Below the pieces are notes generated by a model, which was given only the letters and a program-made list of their open reading frames with translations, was not told where the DNA came from and made no database searches. A stretch of 44,923 bases of DNA from Rhodospirillales bacterium. GTDB lineage: Bacteria > Pseudomonadota > Alphaproteobacteria > Acetobacterales > Acetobacteraceae. A program made the translations under genes and the position numbers. Below are positions 28,536 through 35,673 of this stretch, one piece after another (within the stretch, counting starts at the first letter, position 1; every line of letters starts with the position of its first letter). The stretch spans positions 1 through 44,923 of the forward strand of contig JANXVC010000273.1 of the NCBI GenBank assembly GCA_025351925.1, read 5' to 3'.

Positions 28536-29128
28536 AGGTAATGCGAATTGCGTGGCTGGGCGTGTCGGCGATGGCGCTTGGCGCGGCTGGGCCGCCTATC
28601 GATCCAAATTGGCCCTGCGTGCAGCGCTTGGTGCCAAGCTTGACCGCCAGCACGCTATGGGGCGGACACGACGCCGCCGGGGATTGGCGCGCCAATCCGC
28701 AGGTGGCCACGGTCGTGGCTGCTGTGTCGCCGCGCGGGATATCGGCTCAGGACGGCGCGGCCCGGCTCGACCGGTTTGTAGCAACCGTGCCTAATGCGGA
28801 TCGGCCTGCGCAGTTGGCGCTGGTATTCGCCGGGCTAGTTGACGAAACCAACCTGCAACGCGCTCAGGTTATTGAGCGACTGCGCGGCATTGCCCAACGC
28901 CAGCGCACGCTGACCGAACTGACCTCGCGCATTACCGCCGAGCTCCGCGCCTTGCCCGTTGATGCACCGGTTGGGCAACGTGAGGAGATCGTCAGCCGCC
29001 GCGCGTTTCTGATCCGCGAATACGAGGATATCGAGCGCACCATCCGCTACGCCTGCGAGGTTCCCGTGCAGATGGAGGCGAAGCTGGGGACCCTGGCGCA
29101 AACGCTGCAGCGTGGATTGGCAGATTAG
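28532..29128 (+). CDS. Secreted protein of unknown function in the PQQ-associated ABC operon
   Basis: 198 residues. A signal peptide (MKVMRIAWLGVSAMALGAAG) is followed by PPIDPNWPCVQRLVPSLT, an alpha-helical middle and a possible coiled coil at about 110-190. Two cysteines (about 29 and 174) are in the mature part. No named domain recognised. Its ATG overlaps the permease stop (ATGA), so it is very likely made with the ABC set and may be its periplasmic adaptor; that is inference. Confidence 0.78.
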   Translation: MKVMRIAWLGVSAMALGAAGPPIDPNWPCVQRLVPSLTASTLWGGHDAAGDWRANPQVATVVAAVSPRGISAQDGAARLDRFVATVPNADRPAQLALVFAGLVDETNLQRAQVIERLRGIAQRQRTLTELTSRITAELRALPVDAPVGQREEIVSRRAFLIREYEDIERTIRYACEVPVQMEAKLGTLAQTLQRGLAD

Positions 29129-29135
29129 GCTGCGA

Positions 29136-29161
29136 CGAGACCATGGCGAAGCATGATCTCG
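29136..29161. terminator. Hairpin between convergent operons
   Basis: CGAGA-C-CATG (29136-29145) pairs with CATG-A-TCTCG (29152-29161) except for one C/A mismatch, with a 6-base loop. It begins 8 bases after the plus-strand operon ends and precedes the end of the CxxxCW gene. No U-run, so a bidirectional but weak terminator at best. Confidence 0.45.
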
Positions 29162-29199
29162 TGGAAATACTTAGGATCGAGCAAGGTCGCCCACAAAGA

Positions 29200-29745
29200 T
29201 CACTCGACCTCCTCAGGCAACGTATTTTGCGTCGGCAAACCGGCGGCCTGCCAACCATCGACACCTTCCGGGAACCAAGCCGCGTGAAAGCCCATTTCCC
29301 CGGCTCGTCGCGCAGCATTCCAACTCATCCAGCAATCGGCCAGGCAAAAAAATACGACGAGGCGGGCGGGGTCTTTCCGCGTAAGCTCGTCTAACCGCTG
29401 CCGCATCCGCTTTGCCACTATGTCGGGAATGGCGCCTCGTCCAATGTCCGGCCACCACAGGCTATCGGGAAGGCTGTGATGCGGGACAGGGAGCCATGGC
29501 GCACCTAGCCGCATGCTTGCCGGGCGACGAGGCGCTGGTAGCACGTCGATCAACAATGCAGCGTGACGGGCCAAAATCTCCTGCATCGCCGGAAGGTGGA
29601 CCACCTCAGCACCTGGTACCGTATCAGGAACCGGTGCGCGGTAATCGTCCATACGGTAAGTGCCAGGTATCGCTACAATAGGGTCACCATACGCCGGCGC
29701 ACCGCTTAGTCCGACAGCGAGCCACAAGACGGCCCATAACTTCAA
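29200..29745 (-). CDS. PQQ-dependent catabolism-associated CxxxCW protein (rhodanese-like)
   Basis: Periplasmic 181-residue protein. Signal peptide MKLWAVLWLAVGLSGAPAYG, then a rhodanese-like body with the diagnostic FFCLADCWMSWNAARRA (Cys134, Cys138, Trp139) and VDGWQAAGLP near the end. The cysteine pair suggests a redox or persulfide role. The start is TTG at 29745, its bases overlapping the TGA of xoxJ (TTGA). Last gene of the xoxF-xoxG-xoxJ operon. Confidence 0.88.
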   Translation of the reverse strand: MKLWAVLWLAVGLSGAPAYGDPIVAIPGTYRMDDYRAPVPDTVPGAEVVHLPAMQEILARHAALLIDVLPAPRRPASMRLGAPWLPVPHHSLPDSLWWPDIGRGAIPDIVAKRMRQRLDELTRKDPARLVVFFCLADCWMSWNAARRAGEMGFHAAWFPEGVDGWQAAGLPTQNTLPEEVE

Positions 29746-30605
29746 GGATCAGGCTGACCCTGATCGCCCATCATCGGCACGCCATAGCTCGCGAGCACAG
29801 TGGCGATCTCCGCCTTGTGCTTCCCGATTGCCTGATTGATGCGCCGCCGCCACTCTGGCTCATTAGCGCGGACGCCCATGGCGATGCGGTAGTCGAGGCG
29901 TGGAGCGTTCGGCTCCGGTTCGATAAATACCGCGGTTAGCGGCAGGTGCTCCCGCGTGATTGCAAAACCGGCTGGCGGACCCCAAATCAAAGCCACATCA
30001 ATGACGCCGTTTACGAGGTCTTGCAGCATAGCCTGCGGCGGATTGCTGATTCGGGTGTCAACACGGAGCGAGTAGGCACGCACTTGGGGCATCAAGTTAT
30101 GCCGCAGCAAAAGATCAGTAGGCGGCGTCGCGGCAATGACGCCGAACTTTTTATCCGCCAAAGCCGGATCGCCGACGGAGCGCGCCGAAATCCCGTCTGC
30201 CGTCCGTGTCACCAGCATATAACCCGTATGGTAATACGGGTTGGTGCTGTCCATGACCCCGTCACCGCTAACAGCTCCCATGACAAGGTCGCACTCGCGG
30301 GCACGAAGGGTATTGCGTACGAAGCCGGTTACCTGCGGAAACCAGACATAGCTGACCGGTAGCTGCAGATCAGCACCAACAATCTCAGCGACTTTGTTCT
30401 CGAAACCCTCGCGGGCCTCATTCGAGAATGGCAGGTTGTGCGGATCGGCGCACACGCGCAACTCGCTGCGGGAGATCATCTCGGCGCGTTGGGCATTCGC
30501 TGAAGGACCGGCTAACACAGCCACGCCGAGAAACAGCGTGAAGTATAGTCGCTGCCCTGACCAAATAGAGTTACGCTGCGGGCTGATCACTTGTTTAGCT
30601 GTCAT
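29742..30605 (-). CDS. xoxJ: XoxJ, quinoprotein dehydrogenase-associated periplasmic binding protein
   Basis: Periplasmic binding-protein fold (SBP family 3), 287 residues from the ATG at 30605; a TTG two codons upstream is an alternative. Signal peptide ends GPSANAQ. Mature start MISRSELRVCADPHNLPFSNE is the hallmark of the MoxJ/XoxJ group, followed by GFVRNTLRARECDLVMG and VIDVALIWGPPAGF. XoxJ is needed for methanol dehydrogenase function, probably as a chaperone for activation rather than transport. Overlaps xoxG by 11 bases. Confidence 0.92.
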   Translation of the reverse strand: MTAKQVISPQRNSIWSGQRLYFTLFLGVAVLAGPSANAQRAEMISRSELRVCADPHNLPFSNEAREGFENKVAEIVGADLQLPVSYVWFPQVTGFVRNTLRARECDLVMGAVSGDGVMDSTNPYYHTGYMLVTRTADGISARSVGDPALADKKFGVIAATPPTDLLLRHNLMPQVRAYSLRVDTRISNPPQAMLQDLVNGVIDVALIWGPPAGFAITREHLPLTAVFIEPEPNAPRLDYRIAMGVRANEPEWRRRINQAIGKHKAEIATVLASYGVPMMGDQGQPDP

Positions 30606-31032
30606 CGCCAATACGCTTCGGACGACCGCGCGGCAGCTTGTCGTCTGAACGAGCTTTCAAATATCCGTATATGTCATCCATATACAAAATGACATCTTCA
30701 GTTGTGCCGAATGCTGGCATGACGTTATTTTGTGACTTCGTCACGTTCTGCCGACCGTTGGTAATGACGTTGACGACATCATCATACGACAGGTGCTTTA
30801 GGGACTCGGTGAGGTTTGGAGCATAAGAGCTGCCAGCGCCATCCGGTCCGTGGCACCGTAGGCAAGATTCGCCATAGCGACGGTAGCCATTGAACGTATG
30901 CTGGTCCACCCGGCCGGCCTGAACCTCGTAAACCGGGTCATTTTCCGCCTTTGCACCCGGTGAGCCGGCGATAGCGAGTAGAAGTCCCGCACCAACTAAA
31001 CCAGAAAACGCGAGCAGTGATGTATTTCGCAT
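30595..31032 (-). CDS. xoxG: XoxG, cytochrome c electron acceptor of XoxF
   Basis: Periplasmic c-type cytochrome, 145 residues. Signal peptide ending GAKA, then YEVQAGRVDQHTFNGYRRYG, the entry segment of methanol-related cytochromes. Haem motif CLRCH (Cys57, Cys60, His61) and axial Met105 in NNVMPAFG; the tail YGYLKARSDDKLPRGRP is also characteristic. Start ATG 31032 has GGAG 7 bases upstream. Accepts electrons from PQQ in XoxF. Lies downstream of xoxF behind a strong hairpin, so likely made at lower level. Confidence 0.93.
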   Translation of the reverse strand: MRNTSLLAFSGLVGAGLLLAIAGSPGAKAENDPVYEVQAGRVDQHTFNGYRRYGESCLRCHGPDGAGSSYAPNLTESLKHLSYDDVVNVITNGRQNVTKSQNNVMPAFGTTEDVILYMDDIYGYLKARSDDKLPRGRPKRIGDDS

Positions 31033-31050
31033 CCATAGTCTCCGGAAGTG

Positions 31051-31081
31051 TCTCCGGCCGCACAAACCGTGCGGCCGGAGA
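31051..31081. terminator. xoxF-xoxG intercistronic hairpin
   Basis: TCTCCGGCCGCAC (31051-31063) and its exact complement (31069-31081) form a 13-bp stem with a 5-base loop AAACC, starting 14 bases after the xoxF stop and ending 7 bases before the xoxG ribosome binding site. No U-run follows. It probably gives partial termination or 3' end protection that raises xoxF over xoxG. Confidence 0.8.
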
Positions 31082-31095
31082 TGGTAGGTGCCGGC

Positions 31096-32895
31096 TTAGT
31101 CGAGGCCGAACACGGTCATAACGCCGCCCAACTGGGTGTAGTTGGAAAGCTGCTTGTAGGCGCCAACCGCACCCAAGCCGTCGGTGTCGTTGCCAAGCCC
31201 AGCCGCCATGCCGATCCCGGCCCAGCCGCCCACGCCCGACAGCACAGCGATGAACTGCTTGCCGTTATGCGTATAGCTGGTGACGTTGCCGATGATGCCG
31301 GAGGGCGTCTTATACTTGTACAGCTCCTTGCCGCTCTTGATGTCCACAGCCTTCAAGTAGCCATCGAGAGTGCCGTAGAACACGATGTCGCCCGCTGTCG
31401 CCAGCGCACCTGACCAGACCGAGAAAGGCTCCGGGTCCGACCAGACGATCTTGCCCTGACCGGCATCCCAGGCAATGAAGTTGCCAAGGTTGGTTTCGCC
31501 CTTCGGCGGATACATCGAGAGCGTCGCCCCGACGTAGGGCTGGCCCGCGGTGTACGACACCTTAAACGGCTCGTAGTCCATGCAGACGTGATTGGTCGGC
31601 ACATAGAACAGGCCGGTCTTCGGCGAGAATGCCGCTGGCTGCTGGTCCTTGGACCCCAGGGCCGCCGGGCAAACGTTCCGGCTGTTCTTGTCTTCGCCGT
31701 TCTGCTGCGTCGAGTACTGCGCTACGACCTGCGGACGACCGGTCTGCATGTCAACGTGTGTAGCCCAGTTGACGGCTGGGTCATACTTCTCGGCAACCAG
31801 CAGCTCGCCCGTCTCACGGTTCAGCGTGTAGCCGAAGCCGTTACGGTCGAAGTGCACGAGCGCCTTGGTCTGCTTCCCCTTGACCGGGATGTCAGCCAAA
31901 ATCATCTCGTTGATGCCGTCGTAGTCCCACTCGTCGTGCGGGGTCATCTGATAGACCCACTTCGCCATGCCGGTGTCGGCATCACGCGCGAAGATAGTCA
32001 TCGACCACTTGTTGTCGCCTGGGCGCTGCGTCGGGTTCCAGGTGCTCGGATTGCCGGTCCCGTAATAGACCAGGTTGAGCGCGGGGTCGTACGAATACCA
32101 GCCCCAGGTGCTGCCGCCGCCGGTCTTCCACTGATCGCCCTGCCAGGTGCTGATCGACGAGTCCTTGCCGATCGGCTTGCCCATGTTGGTCGTCTTCACG
32201 GGGTCAACCAGCATGCCCTCGTCTGGTCCGACCGAGTAGGCGTTCCAAGCGAGCGAACCGTCCTTCATGTTGTAGGCGGTAAAGCGGCCCTGCGTGCCGA
32301 ACTCACCGCCGCTGATGCCGACGTAAACCTTATCCTTCACGATCATCGGCGCCATCGTCATGGTCTCGCCCTTAGCAGGGTCGCCGTTCTTGACGTGCCA
32401 AAGCTCCTTGCCGGTCTTGGCATCCAACGCCACGGTGGTTGCATCGGCCTGGTTCAGGATGATCTTGCCGTCGCCGTACGCGACGCCGCGGTTCACCGTG
32501 TCGCAGCACATCACGGCGATGACGCTGGGGTCCTGACGCGGCTCATACTTCCAGATGATCTTGCCGTTGTCGTTCAGATCGAGTGCGAACACGTTGTTCG
32601 GAAACGGCGTGTGCACGTACATCGTGTTGCCGATGACAAGCGGGCCACCCTCGTGACCACGCAACACGCCGGTCGAGAACGACCACACCGGGTGCAGCTT
32701 GGACGCGTTGGTCGCGTTGATCTGGTCAAGCGCGCTGTAGCGCTGGTTGGCGTAGTTGCCGGTGGGCATTACCCACTGATTGGCGTCGCCCTGCAGCTTC
32801 TGCAGTTCGTCATTGGCGGACGCCGGCGAGCCGAGAGCAAATGCGGCTACACTCAACATCATTGTGCAGCCGAGCAGAGTCCTTTTAAGCTTCAC
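31096..32895 (-). CDS. xoxF: Lanthanide-dependent methanol dehydrogenase XoxF
   Basis: Periplasmic PQQ enzyme oxidising methanol to formaldehyde (or formate). The start is GTG at 32895: AGGAGGGA lies 5 bases before it, and the product begins MKLKRTLLG with a signal peptide ending PASA; 599 residues, the normal size. Propeller tryptophan motifs are present. Key residues: adjacent Cys130-Cys131 (MCCDTV) forming the PQQ-contact disulfide, metal ligands Glu197 (ISGGEFG), Asn282 (GTGNPSTWN) and Asp324, and the extra Asp326 in EWDYDGINE. That second Asp is present in lanthanide enzymes and is Ala in calcium-type MxaF. Heads the operon with xoxG and xoxJ. Confidence 0.98.
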   Translation of the reverse strand: MKLKRTLLGCTMMLSVAAFALGSPASANDELQKLQGDANQWVMPTGNYANQRYSALDQINATNASKLHPVWSFSTGVLRGHEGGPLVIGNTMYVHTPFPNNVFALDLNDNGKIIWKYEPRQDPSVIAVMCCDTVNRGVAYGDGKIILNQADATTVALDAKTGKELWHVKNGDPAKGETMTMAPMIVKDKVYVGISGGEFGTQGRFTAYNMKDGSLAWNAYSVGPDEGMLVDPVKTTNMGKPIGKDSSISTWQGDQWKTGGGSTWGWYSYDPALNLVYYGTGNPSTWNPTQRPGDNKWSMTIFARDADTGMAKWVYQMTPHDEWDYDGINEMILADIPVKGKQTKALVHFDRNGFGYTLNRETGELLVAEKYDPAVNWATHVDMQTGRPQVVAQYSTQQNGEDKNSRNVCPAALGSKDQQPAAFSPKTGLFYVPTNHVCMDYEPFKVSYTAGQPYVGATLSMYPPKGETNLGNFIAWDAGQGKIVWSDPEPFSVWSGALATAGDIVFYGTLDGYLKAVDIKSGKELYKYKTPSGIIGNVTSYTHNGKQFIAVLSGVGGWAGIGMAAGLGNDTDGLGAVGAYKQLSNYTQLGGVMTVFGLD

Positions 32896-33194
32896 GTCAA
32901 TCCCTCCTGAATGTGGCCGATCATTGCGGCCGAGCAATTCTGCATTTCAGCAGACCGGTGCGCCCCACAATCAGCATCGTACGGCTGACTGGTTGCGAGA
33001 CGCTCGGTGTCCAGCATATGCAGCCATTGTTCAAGCCGGCAAGACGCCCCAAACGCCGAAAAATCACCGAGACGCACGAATCTTTCTATGCTGCACTGCA
33101 GCAAGAAATTTCGTGTTAGCCACATTCGCCAATGGGGCTGGATTCATGCGTGCGTTGCGGTAGGTTGCGCCCGCCATAACCTTGGAGACGCATC
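32896..33194. promoter_or_regulatory. Divergent xoxF / formaldehyde dehydrogenase control region
   Basis: A 299-base gene-free gap between divergent xoxF and frmA. It contains a perfect 7-1-7 palindrome TGCTGCA-C-TGCAGCA at 33089-33103, the best operator candidate, and on the minus strand TTGCCG followed after 18 bases by TATGCT (about 33041 to 33012), a weak promoter match for xoxF. No other element was recognised. Confidence 0.5.
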
Positions 33195-34304
33195 TTGGAC
33201 GTCCGTGCCGCCGTCGCATTCGCAGCCGGCCAGCCGCTGAGCATCGAAACTGTTCAACTCGAGGGACCGCGGGAGGGCGAGGTGCTGGTCGAGATTAAGG
33301 CAACCGGCATCTGCCACACCGACAAGTTCACCCTGTCCGGCGACGATCCGGAGGGTATGTTCCCCGCCATCCTGGGCCATGAGGGCGCCGGCATCGTCGT
33401 TGACGTCGGACCCGGCGTGAGGTCACTGAAAAAGGGCGATCACGTCATTCCGCTCTATACTCCGGAATGCCGCGAGTGCGACTACTGCCTCAGCCAGAAG
33501 ACCAATCTGTGCCAGAAGATCCGGATTACCCAGGGCCGCGGCGTGATGCCGGACGGCAGCAGCCGGTTCAGCTTCCAGGGTAAGCCGGTGCTGCACTACA
33601 TGGGCTGCTCGACCTTTGCCAACTTTACGGTGCTCCCTGAGATTGCGCTGGCAAAGGTGCGCGAGGACGCGCCGTTCGAGAAGATTTGCTACATCGGCTG
33701 CGGTGTAACCACCGGGGTCGGCGCCGTAATCTTCACCGCCAAGGTCAAGCCCGGCGACAATGTCGTGGTGTTCGGGCTCGGCGGGATCGGGCTGAACGTG
33801 GTGCAGGGCGCCAAACTCGCCGGCGCCGACATGATCGTGGGCGTCGATATCAACCCAGGCCGCCGCGAGTTGGCGGAGAAGTTCGGCTTGACGCACTTCG
33901 TCAATCCCAAGGAGGTCAGCGGCGACATCGTGCCTTACCTTGTGGATCTGACGAAGGGCGGCGCCGACCACAGCTTCGAGTGCGTCGGCAATGCGACCCT
34001 GATGCGCCAGGCGCTGGAATGCGCCCATAAAGGCTGGGGCAAGAGCACCATCATCGGCGTCGCCGGGGCAGGCCAGGAGATCAGCACCCGACCGTTCCAG
34101 TTGGTGACTGGCCGGGTGTGGCAGGGTAGCGCCTTCGGCGGCGCCCGCGGCCGCACCGACGTGCCGCGCATCGTGGACTGGTACATGGAAGGCAAGAGCA
34201 ACATCGACGATCTCATCACCCATGTACTGCCGCTCGAGCAGATCAACGAGGGTTTCGACCTGATGACCCGGGGTGAGAGCATCCGCAGCGTCGTCGTCTA
34301 TTAA
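33195..34304 (+). CDS. frmA: S-(hydroxymethyl)glutathione dehydrogenase / class III alcohol dehydrogenase
   Basis: Cytoplasmic zinc enzyme oxidising S-hydroxymethylglutathione to S-formylglutathione with NAD. It has 369 residues and starts at TTG 33195 with GGAG 7 bases upstream; the resulting MDVRAAVAFAAGQPL is the normal N-terminus. Catalytic zinc ligands Cys40 (GICHTD), His62 (GHEGAG) and a Cys near CYIGCGVTTG; structural zinc Cys92, 95, 98 and 106 (CRECDYCLSQKTNLC). NAD fold FGLGGIGLNV. Divergent from xoxF, matching use of the formaldehyde that XoxF produces. Confidence 0.97.
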   Translation: MDVRAAVAFAAGQPLSIETVQLEGPREGEVLVEIKATGICHTDKFTLSGDDPEGMFPAILGHEGAGIVVDVGPGVRSLKKGDHVIPLYTPECRECDYCLSQKTNLCQKIRITQGRGVMPDGSSRFSFQGKPVLHYMGCSTFANFTVLPEIALAKVREDAPFEKICYIGCGVTTGVGAVIFTAKVKPGDNVVVFGLGGIGLNVVQGAKLAGADMIVGVDINPGRRELAEKFGLTHFVNPKEVSGDIVPYLVDLTKGGADHSFECVGNATLMRQALECAHKGWGKSTIIGVAGAGQEISTRPFQLVTGRVWQGSAFGGARGRTDVPRIVDWYMEGKSNIDDLITHVLPLEQINEGFDLMTRGESIRSVVVY

Positions 34305-34328
34305 GATCTGCCTGGAGCAGGACCTGGC

Positions 34329-34345
34329 ACCCGGCTACGCCGGGT
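34329..34345. terminator. Hairpin between frmA and convergent small gene
   Basis: ACCCGGC-TAC-GCCGGGT, a perfect 7-bp stem with a 3-base loop 25 bases after frmA. It overlaps the stop codon of the convergent four-cysteine gene, so it can serve both strands. No U-run on the plus strand. Confidence 0.55.
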
Positions 34346-34541
34346 TCTCCCGCGGCTTGTCAACCTCACAGCGCCAGCCAGACAGGCGAAAGCGCGGGTG
34401 CTCCACCACATACTCCCGCGCGATCGTCTGCGCCTTCATGGTGCATTCGATGGGGCTGCCGACTGGCTCCCGCACTTCCCGGCGCTCCATGCAGCGATCC
34501 GGTGCGGTCGACAAGCAATAAACGAGGACTAATTCGATCAT
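34335..34541 (-). CDS. Small four-cysteine protein, unknown function
   Basis: 68 residues with Cys9, Cys17, Cys33 and Cys58: IELVLVYCLSTAPDRCMER, PIECTMKAQ, then HPRFRLSGWRCEV. It lacks a clear signal peptide. It has the same cysteine layout and the Cys-Leu...Pro-x-Arg-Cys core as the protein at 21434-21679 and may be a paralogue. Proteins of this pattern seem to recur in PQQ/methanol loci, but I cannot name a family. Its ATG shares the palindrome CATG (34539-34542) with the start codon of the divergent gene. AAGG lies 8 bases upstream. Confidence 0.68.
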   Translation of the reverse strand: MIELVLVYCLSTAPDRCMERREVREPVGSPIECTMKAQTIAREYVVEHPRFRLSGWRCEVDKPRENPA

Positions 34542-35271
34542 GGAAACGCGCCTTTTTCAGAGTTCAACCCCTCAGACAATGAGGCTGCTATGCGCGGGTG
34601 CAATGGCCTTGGCGTCGTTGTGTTGCATAGCGCCGTTGAACGTGGCCCGCGCCGATGAGATGCCGCCGGAGGACACACGGCCGCTAAGCCCAGCGCAGAT
34701 CGCACTGTTCGAGACGCCGCATTTGCGCAACGTGGACCGTCCCGAGACGCTCGACTACAGCTTCGTCCGCGAGGGACCGGCAGGCTTCACCGACAAGGTC
34801 GCTTTGCATATTCGCCAAGTTAATCCCGATGGCACGAAGGATGTCGCGTTCGGCTACCTGACCGGCGAGCACAAGGTTCAATTTCCAGAGCTCGACCATT
34901 TTCACGGCAATCCCCTGCTGATGCTCACGCTGGAGCGCGACGTGAACGAGATGAAGGAACACGTCGGCCTGTCCACGTCGTATTTCCGCAACAAGATCCG
35001 TGAGGCGTTCATCACCAAGGCGGCGATCACCCAGGCAACGTTCGACTTCGAGGGGTCCGCCGTGCCTGCCCGGATAATCACCGTTCATCCGTTTGAGGGC
35101 GAACAACGGCTGGAGCGCATCCCATCGCTGCAGGCGAAGAGCTATGTCTTCGTGCTGGCTGACGCGGTGCCGGGGATGCTGGCGGAGATCCGCATCGGTA
35201 CGCCCGCCGACACCAAAATGGACGCGCCCGCGATGAGTCAACGCACAACATTCACCGGGATCGAGCCATGA
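34540..35271 (+). CDS. Secreted protein of unknown function in the xox-pqq island
   Basis: 243 residues from ATG 34540 (GAGGA 11 bases upstream), or 230 from the in-frame ATG at 34579, which gives a neater signal peptide MRLLCAGAMALASLCCIAPL. Mature part begins ADEMPPEDTRPLSPAQIALFETPHL and is a mixed beta-rich domain with HIRQVNPDG, FHGNPLLMLTLERDV and a late VLADAVPGMLAEIRIGTP. No known domain or catalytic motif. Ends in ATGA overlapping the next gene, so the two products are probably partners. Confidence 0.8.
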   Translation: METRLFQSSTPQTMRLLCAGAMALASLCCIAPLNVARADEMPPEDTRPLSPAQIALFETPHLRNVDRPETLDYSFVREGPAGFTDKVALHIRQVNPDGTKDVAFGYLTGEHKVQFPELDHFHGNPLLMLTLERDVNEMKEHVGLSTSYFRNKIREAFITKAAITQATFDFEGSAVPARIITVHPFEGEQRLERIPSLQAKSYVFVLADAVPGMLAEIRIGTPADTKMDAPAMSQRTTFTGIEP

Positions 35272-35624
35272 TCCGCGCCGGTCTCCTCGTCGCGGTCGTC
35301 AGTATGCTGGCCAGCCCGGCGGCTCGGGCCGAGGCCCACCATCCCGCGCACGACTATCCGACTGCCACCCGGGCCGACTACGTCATTGGCTGCATGGCCA
35401 GCAACGGCTTCAAGCGGGAGTTCCTGGAGCGTTGCGCCTGCGGCATCGACACCATCGCCGACCTGATGTCGTTTGAGGACTACGAGTTAGCCGAGACGAT
35501 CATCAGCATGCAGCGCGGCGGCTTGGGCGACCGCGGCGCGATGTTCCGCGATACCCCGGTTGCCAAAGAGCGCACTGAACAGCTCACCCGCGCCCAAGCC
35601 GAGGTTGCGCTTCAGTGTAAATAA
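35268..35624 (+). CDS. Small secreted cysteine-containing protein of unknown function
   Basis: 118 residues with signal peptide MIRAGLLVAVVSMLASPAARA followed by a His-rich start (EAHHPAHDYP). It has a helical body with Cys42, Cys56, Cys58 and a Cys near the C-terminus: the segment DYVIGCMASNGFKREFLE and then CACGIDTIADLMSFEDYELA. The spaced cysteines and His cluster could bind metal or haem-like groups, but no CxxCH is present. Coupled to the preceding gene by a 4-base overlap. Confidence 0.78.
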   Translation: MIRAGLLVAVVSMLASPAARAEAHHPAHDYPTATRADYVIGCMASNGFKREFLERCACGIDTIADLMSFEDYELAETIISMQRGGLGDRGAMFRDTPVAKERTEQLTRAQAEVALQCK

Positions 35625-35628
35625 GACC

Positions 35629-35673
35629 GCTGGCGAGCGGAGGCCTCGGTCAGCTCCGCTCGCTTGCCAGCGA
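35629..35673. terminator. Bidirectional terminator hairpin
   Basis: CGCTGGCGAGCGGA (35629-35642) pairs with TCCGCTC-GCTTG-CCAGCG (35656-35673), 13 pairs with an internal bulge. Situated between the plus-strand gene ending at 35624 and the minus-strand SoxYZ-like gene whose stop is inside it. An A-run after it on the plus strand reads as Us for neither transcript end. Confidence 0.55.

Noticed and set aside
31588-32910. 440-codon plus-strand frame opposite xoxF
   Set aside because: Antisense shadow of xoxF; Val/Arg/His-rich and no ribosome site or domain.
32896-32937. Extension of xoxF to an upstream start at 32937
   Set aside because: Would place the strong AGGAGGGA inside the gene and spoil the signal peptide; GTG at 32895 fits both.
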